From NCBI GenBank assembly GCA_027483605.1, contig JAIXUE010000037.1, positions 1-64,000 on the forward strand: DNA of 64,000 bases. Direction: 5' to 3'. Below are positions 34,395 through 43,600 of the stretch, piece after piece. Position numbers and translations under genes: made by a program. Every line of letters begins with the position of its first letter. Position 1 is the first letter of the stretch. This stretch comes from Cryomorphaceae bacterium. GTDB taxonomy: Bacteria; Bacteroidota; Bacteroidia; Flavobacteriales_D; Crocinitomicaceae. The notes below the pieces were generated by a model. The model was given only the letters and a program-made list of their open reading frames with translations. It ran no database searches and had not been told where the DNA came from.

Positions 34395-35063
34395 GTGAAA
34401 AAACCACTGCTTTTTAGCGCTGTTCTCGTTGGCATTTTATTGCTACTCGATCAATGGATCAAATTAACGATCAAAACCCAATTTGCTCCGGGCGAATTCC
34501 AACCCCTCATTGGCAATTGGTTGGCTTTACATTATACCGAAAATCCTGGTATGGCGTTTGGCCAAACTTTTGGTGCTAGTATGTGGGCAAAGCTCTCCTT
34601 GAGTTTATTTAGAATCGTTGCAATTGGGCTCATCATTCGTTACCTCTTCAAGCAGATCAAAGCAGGAACCTCCCGTGAGTTTCTCATCGTGGTCTCTTTG
34701 GTTTTAGCCGGAGCAACCGGTAACTTATTAGATTCTATGTTCTACGACCTCTTTTTTAGCGTCGATCCTTGCATTCCATTTAACCAGTTGGCGGGAAGTG
34801 GCCACAAAGCCATTTGCCATGCAGGGCACTTCAATTATGCAGTAGAACTCAGGCACCAAGGCTTCTTGTTTGGCAATGTAGTCGATATGTTTCAGTTCAA
34901 TGTGCGTTGGCCAGCTGGCATGCCACTCGTAGGAGGTTCAGATGTGTTTCCAGCCATCTGGAACTTAGCTGATTTTTGTATTTCGGTAGGCTTATTTTGG
35001 GCAATTATTCGTCAGAAAAAATTCTTCCCTAAAGAACAAAAGAACGAAGTAGAAGCCCAATAA
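34395..35063 (+). CDS. lspA: Lipoprotein signal peptidase
   Basis: The 222-residue aspartic peptidase cleaves prolipoproteins in the inner membrane. It starts at a GTG 3 bases after the DksA-like stop. LLLDQWIKLTIK and HYTENPGMAFG are the N-terminal motifs. The catalytic aspartates are in ATGNLLDSMFYD and GNVVDMFQFNVRWP. A loop of about 40 residues between the last two spans (SVDPCIPFNQLAGSGHKAI) makes it longer than the E. coli enzyme, as in other Bacteroidota. Its stop directly touches the convergent DUF5686 stop. Confidence 0.95.
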   Translation: MKKPLLFSAVLVGILLLLDQWIKLTIKTQFAPGEFQPLIGNWLALHYTENPGMAFGQTFGASMWAKLSLSLFRIVAIGLIIRYLFKQIKAGTSREFLIVVSLVLAGATGNLLDSMFYDLFFSVDPCIPFNQLAGSGHKAICHAGHFNYAVELRHQGFLFGNVVDMFQFNVRWPAGMPLVGGSDVFPAIWNLADFCISVGLFWAIIRQKKFFPKEQKNEVEAQ

Positions 35064-37526
35064 CTAGAAATTCCACTTCATACTGCGGTCGTCTAGCATC
35101 GCAAAAGAAACTTTCCAAGCAGTTGTCGGTGCAATCTTGTTTCCGTCTGAAACAACGCCGTAGATACCAATTCTCATTCTTCTTCGGCCCGCCTTGAAAT
35201 TGCGCTCTAAACCCGCCAAGAGTTCGTAATGCTGCCAGTTGTACTCTTTGATGTACATGGCACCACCGCCTACAACCAAGCCCACTCGAGTTTTCTTAAA
35301 GTATGGAATCTTGTTGAGGATGGCTCCGTTGTCATGGTGTACATAATGCGCTTGCATCACATAATCGATGGTGCGCAGCATGGTATCAAAACCTTGGAAT
35401 GAATAAAGTGGGTTAGCAAACCAAATTGGATCGCTTCGACGCTGAAATTTGTAGTCGGGTTCATATACCGCACGTGCGCTCAAGAATTTACCGACCGATG
35501 CCCGATATGCTGAAGTTCCCAAGGTGCCAATCTTGAAGTTTTGCATGATCTCTACTTGCAAATAAGCATGGTCTATGGCGCTATTGAAAATTTTGGGTAA
35601 ACCGCGCTCGTAATGCACCGAGAAAGTTGGATAGGCAGAACCCAACACTACTTTGCGATAAGGTTCGCGCATATAGCGCTGTTTGGGCGTATACGAAGCG
35701 CCAAAATTTAAGATAAAGGCATCATAGGGGTCAAAAGCAAGTGGATCATTGTTGGGCAGCGCTTGGTCAATTCCATCCAAAAACTCAAAACCTTCCAAGC
35801 TTCTTCTCTTGGTGAATTGAGAGTTGGCGTAGGCATAAAAGCCATTGAAAAGCTCATATTCAAGGTTGATGTTCAGTTTGGTGGACTCAAAAAAGTTGTC
35901 TCGTTTGTAAATCTGGGTAATGGCATCAAAGCCTCTTATGACATCAAAGTCATGAGTGAGCGCAACCCGAAGAAAACCAAAATGAAAAGGATCAAAACGG
36001 TATTTCCACCAGGTATCGCCTTTCCAGTCGCCGTTCAAAAAGCCATAGGAGATACGGGTGTAGGAGTCAAGGGTGCGTTCGTCTTTCCATTTCTTGAAAT
36101 AGTCAAAACTCGGTGCCACCCGAGGCCCACCGATATTGATCGGTTGTGCAGTAGACGCCAAGGAACCAATAGTCCACTGTTGTTTGAGCTCGCGGTTGCG
36201 GTGATCAACGCCATACCAAAGTACTTTGAGCACAGTTACTTTATTGAAAATGGCATCAATGCTGTCTAGGTATTCTTTGCGATTGAGGTATTCGGTTATG
36301 GAATCTTTTGCACGGATAAACTTGATTTCTTCATCGGTGAGTGCAATTGCACGTTTTTGTACCCAATATGCGCTATCGCGCTCGTAAGCTTCTTGGCTCG
36401 TAACGGCAACCTCTGAGTTAAAGTACTTTTTTGCAAAGGCTGGCTGAAAGTTATAGTTGCTATACAATGCTTCAGTTTTACATTGGCTCACTTCATTTTT
36501 GTACTTGACCCCATAAGTGAGGGTTTGCTTTTGCAGCACACAAAGGCTGTCACCTTGAATTTGATAAGCCTGCTCTATGCGGAAATAATCGTAGATCAAT
36601 AAATTCCCTTTATTCATAGTGAGGTCTAGCTTTTGCACGAGCCATAGCGAATCAATCACCCAAATGTACCCCTCCAACGTAGATGTAGCCGTATTGCGCG
36701 GACTGATCTTGATTTTGGAAATCATGTAACCGTTTTCTTCGTATTTCTCCTCAAGTTTGTATTTGTAGGCCACAATACCAGGGGCTGAGATAGGAGAGGA
36801 AACTGGCGTCTGATGGAGGTCATCAAGGTGCAATAAGTTTTCAAAAAAGTTGAAATTAGACTTGACCGTTGTGGTGTAATAAAGTTGAGAGACATCGCCA
36901 AACGCTTTGTATGCATTGCGGATTTCCTTCACCTGATTAGGCGGTGCATATGAGCGGTGTAGCTCTACTTCTGCAAGTTGCAATTTATTGAGCCATTCGG
37001 GTATTTTGGCTTCGTTTTCTAAGGGGTCTTGATTATTGCGGGTATTTTCATTTTCTTTTTTTGGCTTGGCTGTGTTTTCGCGTTGCTCGGTCGCTTTGAT
37101 ATACACATCTACCTCGTGCGGATAAGACCACTGATTGAGCTGCTCTCGGTGCGCCACTACTTTCATGATTTTGTCGCGGCCGACATTAGATTTTTTGGCC
37201 GAAATACGCACTTCTTGTACTTCCGAGAGCTTCATTGGAAACAACTGGATATCTCGTTTGGTGTCGGCGTCGCGCATGCCGATAAATACTTCTTTGTCTT
37301 GGTAACCATCGGCGCTAAAAACAAGGTAGTATTCACCGACATTCAAGAACATTTCGTAATAGCCTTGCGCATCTGCAACGGTGCGCATATCGGAAGCATT
37401 CTTGACAAATATTTCTGCTCCGGCCAAAGGCAAGTTGCTTTCATTGGTCACAAAACCACTGAGCATGCGCTGGCTAAAGCTCGTGCTCAAAAGAAAAACA
37501 AAAATCAATAGGTTGAGTGCTCTCAC
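35064..37526 (-). CDS. DUF5686 and carboxypeptidase-regulatory-like domain outer membrane protein
   Basis: I place the start at the GTG at 37526 (820 residues), because a signal peptide follows at once (ALNLLIFVFLLSTSFSQ). Extending to 37682 would add 52 polar residues that overlap the upstream gene. Residues about 20-105 are a carboxypeptidase-regulatory-like sandwich (LSGFVTNESNLPLAGAEIFV, VADAQGYYEMFL). The rest matches the long DUF5686 region, with a beta-barrel-like C-terminus ending in aromatic strands (VSFAMLDDRSMKWNF). Function is unknown; the fold suggests an outer membrane protein. Confidence 0.87.
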   Translation of the reverse strand: MRALNLLIFVFLLSTSFSQRMLSGFVTNESNLPLAGAEIFVKNASDMRTVADAQGYYEMFLNVGEYYLVFSADGYQDKEVFIGMRDADTKRDIQLFPMKLSEVQEVRISAKKSNVGRDKIMKVVAHREQLNQWSYPHEVDVYIKATEQRENTAKPKKENENTRNNQDPLENEAKIPEWLNKLQLAEVELHRSYAPPNQVKEIRNAYKAFGDVSQLYYTTTVKSNFNFFENLLHLDDLHQTPVSSPISAPGIVAYKYKLEEKYEENGYMISKIKISPRNTATSTLEGYIWVIDSLWLVQKLDLTMNKGNLLIYDYFRIEQAYQIQGDSLCVLQKQTLTYGVKYKNEVSQCKTEALYSNYNFQPAFAKKYFNSEVAVTSQEAYERDSAYWVQKRAIALTDEEIKFIRAKDSITEYLNRKEYLDSIDAIFNKVTVLKVLWYGVDHRNRELKQQWTIGSLASTAQPINIGGPRVAPSFDYFKKWKDERTLDSYTRISYGFLNGDWKGDTWWKYRFDPFHFGFLRVALTHDFDVIRGFDAITQIYKRDNFFESTKLNINLEYELFNGFYAYANSQFTKRRSLEGFEFLDGIDQALPNNDPLAFDPYDAFILNFGASYTPKQRYMREPYRKVVLGSAYPTFSVHYERGLPKIFNSAIDHAYLQVEIMQNFKIGTLGTSAYRASVGKFLSARAVYEPDYKFQRRSDPIWFANPLYSFQGFDTMLRTIDYVMQAHYVHHDNGAILNKIPYFKKTRVGLVVGGGAMYIKEYNWQHYELLAGLERNFKAGRRRMRIGIYGVVSDGNKIAPTTAWKVSFAMLDDRSMKWNF

Positions 37527-37555
37527 TTGACTAAGACTGATGAATGTCGAAAAAG

Positions 37556-37801
37556 TTATTTGTTTTCTGCTTCCTTTTGCTGTGCCATTTCGTTCAGATG
37601 GCGATACATGCGCTTCATCATCCATCTTTTGGTCAGGTACATCAGCAGGGCCATAACGGGTACGACATAATATGGGAGCCAAGTTTGCGCCCCTTCGGTG
37701 ATGATTTTGAACGTGATCACCAAAAAGCTACCGCCAGCAATGAGAAGCCAGAAATAACCTGAAAATTGGTTGTAACGACTAATGAAATCTTTTTGTGCCA
37801 T
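37556..37801 (-). CDS. Small membrane protein with two spans
   Basis: The ATG at 37801 gives 81 residues, two bases before the lptC stop codon region ends. Two membrane spans (FWLLIAGGSFLVITFKII and YYVVPVMALLMYLT) are followed by a basic, charged tail (KRWMMKRMYRHLNEM). Longer in-frame starts back to 37990 would lie inside lptC and read as polar, non-membrane sequence. The family is unknown. It sits in the coaX-barrel-lptC-DUF5686 operon, so an envelope role is plausible. Confidence 0.8.
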   Translation of the reverse strand: MAQKDFISRYNQFSGYFWLLIAGGSFLVITFKIITEGAQTWLPYYVVPVMALLMYLTKRWMMKRMYRHLNEMAQQKEAENK

Positions 37802-37802
37802 C

Positions 37803-38363
37803 TTATTGTATTGTTTGGTTTTTTTCAATTTGCCATGAGCCAACGGGCTGTAGCAACACATAGCTGCTGAAGTCTTGTTTGGTTCGGATGCCTTGGCCAA
37901 AAAGTTTACCTTTTGGAGAACGTACAATGACGGCAGATTCTGTATAAATACTACTGTCTTTTTGATTCCAAAAAAGCGATTCGGTTTCAAGGGTTTGTTG
38001 CTTTTTATGGTTGTGTAGGCGCACGGAATCCTTAACCATTAGTGCACCATTATTGTAGTTGATTTCACCGTATAGCGCACTCAGTGTCGAAACGATATCT
38101 CCGCGATCATTGAAAAAATAGACTTTGAGGCTGTCTTTGATTTTGGTAATTTGTTCCTGACCTCGGTAGGTTTCAGCGAGTGCTGCATGAATTTCAACTT
38201 TGGCATATCCGTCTTCGGCGTAGGTAAGCACCAAATTTTTAGTGCTTTCTGTTGGGGCATCAGCTTGGTAACTGATGCGCTGCACAAGCGCAACGTCGTT
38301 TTCGCAACTGCTCAGCAGGAGAAACAGGCTAACAGTGAAAAAGAAAAGCGATGGAGTGTGCAT
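37803..38363 (-). CDS. lptC: LPS export ABC transporter periplasmic protein LptC
   Basis: The ATG at 38363 gives 186 residues with a lipoprotein-like N-terminus (SLFFFTVSLFLLLSSCEND; C20). A beta-jellyroll of repeated strands follows (KVYFFNDRGDIVSTLSALYG, INYNNGALMVKDSVRLHN, LFWNQKDSSIYTESAVIV, LFGQGIRTKQDFS), the LptC/OstA fold that passes lipopolysaccharide across the periplasm. E. coli LptC has a membrane helix rather than a lipid anchor; a lipidated form is usual in Bacteroidota. The start overlaps the upstream barrel stop by one base (TAATG). Confidence 0.87.
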   Translation of the reverse strand: MHTPSLFFFTVSLFLLLSSCENDVALVQRISYQADAPTESTKNLVLTYAEDGYAKVEIHAALAETYRGQEQITKIKDSLKVYFFNDRGDIVSTLSALYGEINYNNGALMVKDSVRLHNHKKQQTLETESLFWNQKDSSIYTESAVIVRSPKGKLFGQGIRTKQDFSSYVLLQPVGSWQIEKNQTIQ

Positions 38364-39700
38364 TAGTCGAGCTGTCGCTTGCGGAACCACTTTTCAAAGT
38401 TAGAAGGTGCCATGATCAGGCTCACACGTGCACCGATAAATTGTTCTTTCCAAATACCCGTAGCAATGGTACGTTGCCCAAAAGTAAGACCAACATTGAG
38501 CGAAGACAAAGATACCTGCGCCAATAATGGCAAGCCAAAACCGACGCTTAACCCTTGTTCTTGGTATTGCAAACCGCCGTTGGTATAGGGTAAAGTTTGC
38601 TGGTAGTAGCCAATACGGTAACTGATTTTTTCAAATCCTTTGAGCGTGGCGATGTTTTCTAGTACTTTAAATTCGGGTTGGAACTGCAGGCCAAAACTCA
38701 TGCGCATGTAATCGTTTTGATCAAAACCGGTCAGTAAGTTTTGTTCTTGGTTCAATGAACCAAAAAGGCTGTAGCTGGCAAAAAGTTGCAATTGTGGATG
38801 AAGTTCACGCGTTTGGCGCTTGTATTTAGGTAGGTTCCATGCATAGCGCAAGCCAAATTGGGAACTTTGTGCAAGTTGTGCTGAAAACGACTGACTACTA
38901 TTGAGTATGGTATCGTAACTCCCCGGTGCACCGATGGTGGCAGAGCTGTAAAGTTCACGTTGATAAGTACCACCAAGTGTAAGCTTTGGTTGGTAAACAG
39001 CACTCAGACTTATAGCGTGGTTTTTACCGAGTTGTTGCATGAAGTAAGTACCAATTTCAGTATGAAAAGAACGCATGACCAATGAGTTGCGTTCGATTCC
39101 GCCAGCAGCGCTTGAACCCGTTAGCAATTCAGAACTGCGCTCATTGACTAGCGTTCCGAATAAATAGGAGGCATTAGCGCCAATAGCAAGTTTGGTATTG
39201 GCTTTTTCAAGTAAGCCTACGGAGTAGCCTAAATAAAGATCTTGGATGGCGCCTTTTCCGCTGTAGTTGTAACGAATAGAGTCTAGGCCAGTAAATTGTG
39301 TTTCTTGGATTTGATATCCACGTGCACTAAATGGTCGCAGTCCAAACGAAAGCCCCATTTGCTTTCTGATTTTGAAACCTAAAGTAAATTGCTCTACCAT
39401 TGGCGTGGCTGCAAATTGCTGCGTACTTGAATTGCTGTACCAAGATTGTCGAGAATGGATGCTAACGGTGTAAAGGGTAGCACCTTTGCTCAGGCGGTTA
39501 TAGGTGGCGGGGTTGTAATGATTGACAACTGTTGAATCAAAAAAATTGATGGCATTTTTGCCAAGTGCATCAAAAATTCCATGTCCTTTTGAACTCATTT
39601 CACCAAGCCCGTAAAAGCTTGCCGGCTCGGCCGTTATGGATTGCGCCAAAAACAAATTGCAAAAAGTTGCTGTAAACAAGAGAGTGAATAGTTTATTCAT
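38363..39700 (-). CDS. Predicted outer membrane beta-barrel protein
   Basis: The ATG at 39700 gives 445 residues with a signal peptide (MNKLFTLLFTATFCNLFLAQS). The mature N-terminus (SFYGLGEMSSKGHGIFDALG) and the alternating amphipathic strands through to the C-terminus (LNVGLTFGQRTIATGIW, FIGARVSLIMAPSNFEKWF) suggest a FadL/PorV-type barrel, but I cannot name the family. It lies between coaX and lptC, overlapping both, which suggests a link to envelope biogenesis. Confidence 0.82.
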   Translation of the reverse strand: MNKLFTLLFTATFCNLFLAQSITAEPASFYGLGEMSSKGHGIFDALGKNAINFFDSTVVNHYNPATYNRLSKGATLYTVSIHSRQSWYSNSSTQQFAATPMVEQFTLGFKIRKQMGLSFGLRPFSARGYQIQETQFTGLDSIRYNYSGKGAIQDLYLGYSVGLLEKANTKLAIGANASYLFGTLVNERSSELLTGSSAAGGIERNSLVMRSFHTEIGTYFMQQLGKNHAISLSAVYQPKLTLGGTYQRELYSSATIGAPGSYDTILNSSQSFSAQLAQSSQFGLRYAWNLPKYKRQTRELHPQLQLFASYSLFGSLNQEQNLLTGFDQNDYMRMSFGLQFQPEFKVLENIATLKGFEKISYRIGYYQQTLPYTNGGLQYQEQGLSVGFGLPLLAQVSLSSLNVGLTFGQRTIATGIWKEQFIGARVSLIMAPSNFEKWFRKRQLD

Positions 39701-40412
39701 TGGCGTGGTAAAGGGCAAGTATGCCTTCTAAAGTTAAATTTTCGTGTACAAAGATGCCATTTTTTTGGCCCATATCAAAATGCTGCGTGTCGCCACCAGT
39801 AAGAAATACAACCAACTCCGGATAAGCCGCTCGATAAGCCGCAAGCAGGCCTTCAATCTCTTTTTGCCAACCCAAATACGTTCCAATTTCAAGACTCTCT
39901 TGGCTATTTTTACCAATGAGTTGTTGGGTAGGTTTACCCTTTACTTCAGGTAATTTCGCTGTAAAATGTGCCAGGGCTTTAGCGCGCATTTGTAATCCTG
40001 GGCTAATTGAACCACCCAAGTAAGTGTTGTTGGCGTCGAGAAAATCGAATTTGACACAAGTACCGAGGTCAATGGCCAAACGAGGTTTTCCGGCGTGCAT
40101 ACCGCTTAGCGCTGCCGCATTGCACAACCGATCCATCCCAAGTGTATTTGGGCTTTGGTAAGCCATCTCAAAGGGTAGGTCTATCAAAGGTTTGATTTCA
40201 AAAGTTAGTTTAAAATGAGCAGCGAGCGATTTTCTCAAAGACTCATCAATGACAGACGAAAAAGCAATCGGTATGTTACGGTGTAGTTTAGAAAATGGAA
40301 AGTCTTGTAGAGAAAAGCGTTCAACCCATTGAAATACACCTTTTTGAATGAGTGCCAGTTTCAGCTGGGTATTGCCAGCATCCAATAAATAAACTTCGTT
40401 TTGCGCACTCAT
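39693..40412 (-). CDS. coaX: Type III pantothenate kinase
   Basis: The 239-residue ASKHA-fold kinase carries out the first step of coenzyme A synthesis. YLLDAGNTQLKLAL has the catalytic Asp, and MDRLCNAAALSGM, AIDLGTCVKFDFLDANNTYLG and GGSISPGLQMR are type III motifs. I choose the ATG at 40412; the codon two positions upstream is a TTG. A CAAAATTA sequence at 40416-40423 (TAATTTTG on the coding strand) ends three bases before this ATG, which suggests a leaderless message. The stop overlaps the next barrel gene by 8 bases. Confidence 0.94.
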   Translation of the reverse strand: MSAQNEVYLLDAGNTQLKLALIQKGVFQWVERFSLQDFPFSKLHRNIPIAFSSVIDESLRKSLAAHFKLTFEIKPLIDLPFEMAYQSPNTLGMDRLCNAAALSGMHAGKPRLAIDLGTCVKFDFLDANNTYLGGSISPGLQMRAKALAHFTAKLPEVKGKPTQQLIGKNSQESLEIGTYLGWQKEIEGLLAAYRAAYPELVVFLTGGDTQHFDMGQKNGIFVHENLTLEGILALYHANE

Positions 40413-40455
40413 GTTCAAAATTAAGGAGCTTTTTTGAACTTTTTTGGTTTTTAGC

Positions 40456-40487
40456 TTGTGTAAAACAGCAAAAAAGTGTTAAATTTG
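40456..40487 (+). promoter_or_regulatory. Promoter of tRNA-Phe
   Basis: TTG (40456-40458) and TAAATTTG (40480-40487) are 21 bases apart. The -7 box ends 15 bases before the first tRNA base, leaving a short 5' leader for RNase P to remove. Because the tRNA cannot depend on upstream minus-strand genes, this is one of the best supported promoters in the window. Confidence 0.75.
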
Positions 40488-40502
40488 CATCCACCAACGG
40501 CT

Positions 40503-40575
40503 GGTACCTTAGCTCAGTTGGTAGAGCAAAGGACTGAAAATCCTTGTGTCCCTGGTTCGATTCCTGGAGGTACCA
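40503..40575 (+). tRNA. tRNA-Phe (GAA)
   Basis: A complete cloverleaf of 73 bases is present. The acceptor stem is GGTACCT/AGGTACC with discriminator A. The D arm contains AGCTCAGTTGGTAGAGC, the anticodon loop CTGAAAA gives anticodon GAA, and the T arm is CCTGG-TTCGATT-CCTGG. CCA is not encoded (the next bases are CTC). A terminator follows within 4 bases. Confidence 0.97.
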
Positions 40576-40578
40576 CTC

Positions 40579-40611
40579 AAAAAACCCTGAAGTTCTCTTC
40601 GGGGTTTTTTT
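40579..40611. terminator. Rho-independent terminator between tRNA-Phe and the PKD adhesin gene
   Basis: A stem of 14 bp (AAAAAACCCTGAAG / CTTCGGGGTTTTTT, with one G-T pair) closes a TTCT loop and is followed by T residues. A and T runs on both sides allow it to serve the tRNA (plus) and the adhesin gene that ends at 40623 (minus). Confidence 0.9.
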
Positions 40612-40622
40612 GTTTTTGGCAA

Positions 40623-43600
40623 TTACTCCCCATTCACCAAATGAATAAAGCCATGCTTGTCTATGGGTGTGCCACCGAGCATCTCGCCGCGCAGGCGATA
40701 GAAGAAGACGCCGTCGGTGTGGAGTTGGCCATTGAAGTCATAACCGTCCCAAACAGCAATACCTGTCTGGTCTTTAAGTTCAAAAACCAAGTTGCCCCAT
40801 CTGTTCAGGATTTGAATATCATAGCTCTTAAAAGATGGATAAGGTAGGGTGACAAGATCATTAATGCCGTCGCCATTGGGAGTAAATACGTTGGGCACCC
40901 AGATGTCGGGGTCTGAGACATATATGGTGATTAGGGCGGTGTCTATACAACCAAGGTTGTCGGTAATGACAAGCTGAATCTGTTGAGGACCACCTTGCGA
41001 GAAAGCAATGCTCTGTGGCGTACTCTGAAAAAATAAATTGCTACTATCTGGGAAAATCCAAGTCCAGGTAGCCAGCGGGTTCAGGCTTGTGCTGGCATCA
41101 GTTAAGTTTACAACCTGATTGATATTTGCATAAACGGGTGTGGCGCTTATCTGGGCATCGAGACCGCTCACACTAGCGGTTAGCGGATCGAGTAGATACA
41201 AAATTTGGCAACCCGCAGTATCGTAGACTGTCACGCTCGGGTTGTAAGTGCCGGTGTTGGGGTAAAAATAAGGGAAAGTCAAGCTATCTGCTACCCAGAC
41301 ACCATTTCCAAGATTCCAACTCACTGAGTCAATATCTGCAGGGTTCAAGATCGTGAAAAGGGCACCTTGTGCACAAACGGTATTGTCTTGGATCCAGGTT
41401 GGGGTACCGAGCGGCCCGCCAATGGATACATAATTATTGATTGTGGTGTCGTCAGCGCAGCCGTATTCGTCGGTAACTGTAAGGACCAGGTTAAATGAAC
41501 CGCTGGTTACGAGCGTGTTGTCAGGGTTCTGAAGAATGGAGTTGTTGCCGTTGCCAAAAGCCCAATTCCAATTGGTTATTGCACCCATACTGGTAGAGGC
41601 ATCGGTGAAGTCGCAAAAAAGAGGTGGGCAACTGTACTGCCCATTTGCGTTAACGGCTGCGCCAGAAAAAGTGTAGGTTGGTTCGGCTTGAGGACTCGAA
41701 ATATAAATCGTTTGCGTGGTCGTATCAGTACAACCATTCACATCAGTAACGATCAAAGTAATTGGAAAAGTCGAAAACAAACCATTGCCAGTTGCAGGCT
41801 GATTCAATAACAATAAACTGTCAAAACTTGCTATACTTGATCCAATCAACCATTGATAAGCTAGGGGATCTTGTCCTGTACTCAATGTAGCAATGGTGCT
41901 GCTATCCAGGTTGCAAATAATGGTATCTGATGCAATGAGTGCCGTTGGTTTGGTGAGCGTAATCTGAACTGACACGGGGTTAGAAACACAGCCATTGATA
42001 TCCGTTGCGGTGAGTGTTGCCGTGTAAACGCCATTGCCAACAAAAGTATGGTTAATGGCTTGATTGACATTTGTGGTGGTGACACTTGTATTGTTGTCAG
42101 AGAAAGTCGTGTTAAAAGAGGCGAGTGGGAGCCCATTGGTAATGCTGTAACTTGTATTGGAAAAAGCAACAGGAAATGGTGAGCAGCCGGCGTATGACGG
42201 CGCCAAAAGCCCTGCAACAGGTTTGTTGGCTACGAAAATAGTTTGGCTAGAAGTGGAAGAGCAGCCCACTGAATTGAAAACCAAAAGATTGATGTTATAG
42301 GTGCCACTCGCAGGGTAGACATAATTGACATTGGGTCCGTTATTGATTTGCTGCCCGTTGCCAAATGTATAAATCCAGGTATTGACCGGATGCGCAGACC
42401 ATGTGGTGCTCTGATTGAACAAACCAATGCCATCTCCTTTACAAATGGTGTCGTCGGGTAGAAGAAATGCAGATTGCAACTGAGATATGGTAATGGCCAG
42501 CGTAATGCTATCAGAGCAACCCGTGGTATAGTTATGCACTACTTGTTCAATTTGATAAGTTCCATAATTCGCAAACGCATGGCTGGTGTTGCCGCCGTTG
42601 GGCAAATCGAGCTGCGCATTATTGAAATTGGTATTGGGAGTGTTGTCGTTCCATTCATAGTGCAGCGCTACGCTGTCTTCGAGTTCGCCTTCAATGGCGT
42701 TATTCTGAAATTGAAAAGTTACAGGCAAACTTGTTGGGTTGCAAACCAAATACGTATTGGGATTGAATTGTGCAATTGGGGCTAGCACATACAAGACAGA
42801 ATCTTTTTCGAGTGAATCGATGCAGCCTCGGAAATTGACGTAAAGTGTGACATTAACCCAACCAGTGTCTTGTGAAAACTGAAAAGTAGGGTCGTCTTGT
42901 GTGCTGATGCCTTGAGAGAAATCCCATAGATAGGAGATCTCAGTGCTATCGTAGGGAACTGAGATATAAAATTCAGATTCGAATTCAACGTCGGTATTCG
43001 CACAAGTGATGTTCGGATCCCAACTGAAATCTACAGAATCGATAGACCCAACGGTAACGTAGGGCGTTTTGATAATGGTGTCTGTACAACCCGAAGCGGT
43101 TGTGATGATGAGCGATACATTGTAAAGCCCTACACCATATGTTTGTGGTGGCGGAACTTGCCCACTGAAGGTTTGGCCATTACCAAAGTTCCATTGCCAA
43201 GAGACAATTGGGTTGCTTGGTGTGTAAGACGTATCGATGAATTGTACTGTAAACGGTGCACAGCCGCCTGTATCTAACGCATAGAAACCTGCTTCAACAG
43301 GGGTGATTTCGATGTAATCTTGCAGTGTTTTGGTGCCCGTACAGCCCGCACTCGACGTAAAAGTTAGGCTGACATCGTACAAACCACTGAGTTGATAAAT
43401 ATGAGGCGGAGGGTTTGGACCAGTGAAGGTTTGCCCGTCTCCAAAATTCCAGACATAGGTACCGTTGAGGTTGGTTGTATTGAAAAACTGAATGCTCCCT
43501 GGTGCACAGTTGGCCGTGGGGTTCGCATAAAAGTTTGGAATAATGTTGGCTTGCACCACAATTTGTTGGGTAGTACTCCCCGAGCAACCTGAGTTGGTAT

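Noticed and set aside
35763-36269. Plus-strand frame of 168 codons inside DUF5686
   Set aside because: Antisense to a conserved family; no start context, promoter box or domain of its own.
37029-37511. Plus-strand frame of 160 codons with hydrophobic start
   Set aside because: Antisense to the N-terminal region of the DUF5686 protein, which has a signal peptide and a known domain in the opposite frame.
37527-37682. Longer start for the DUF5686 protein at 37682
   Set aside because: It adds 52 polar residues ahead of the signal peptide and overlaps the small membrane protein gene; the GTG at 37526 fits better.
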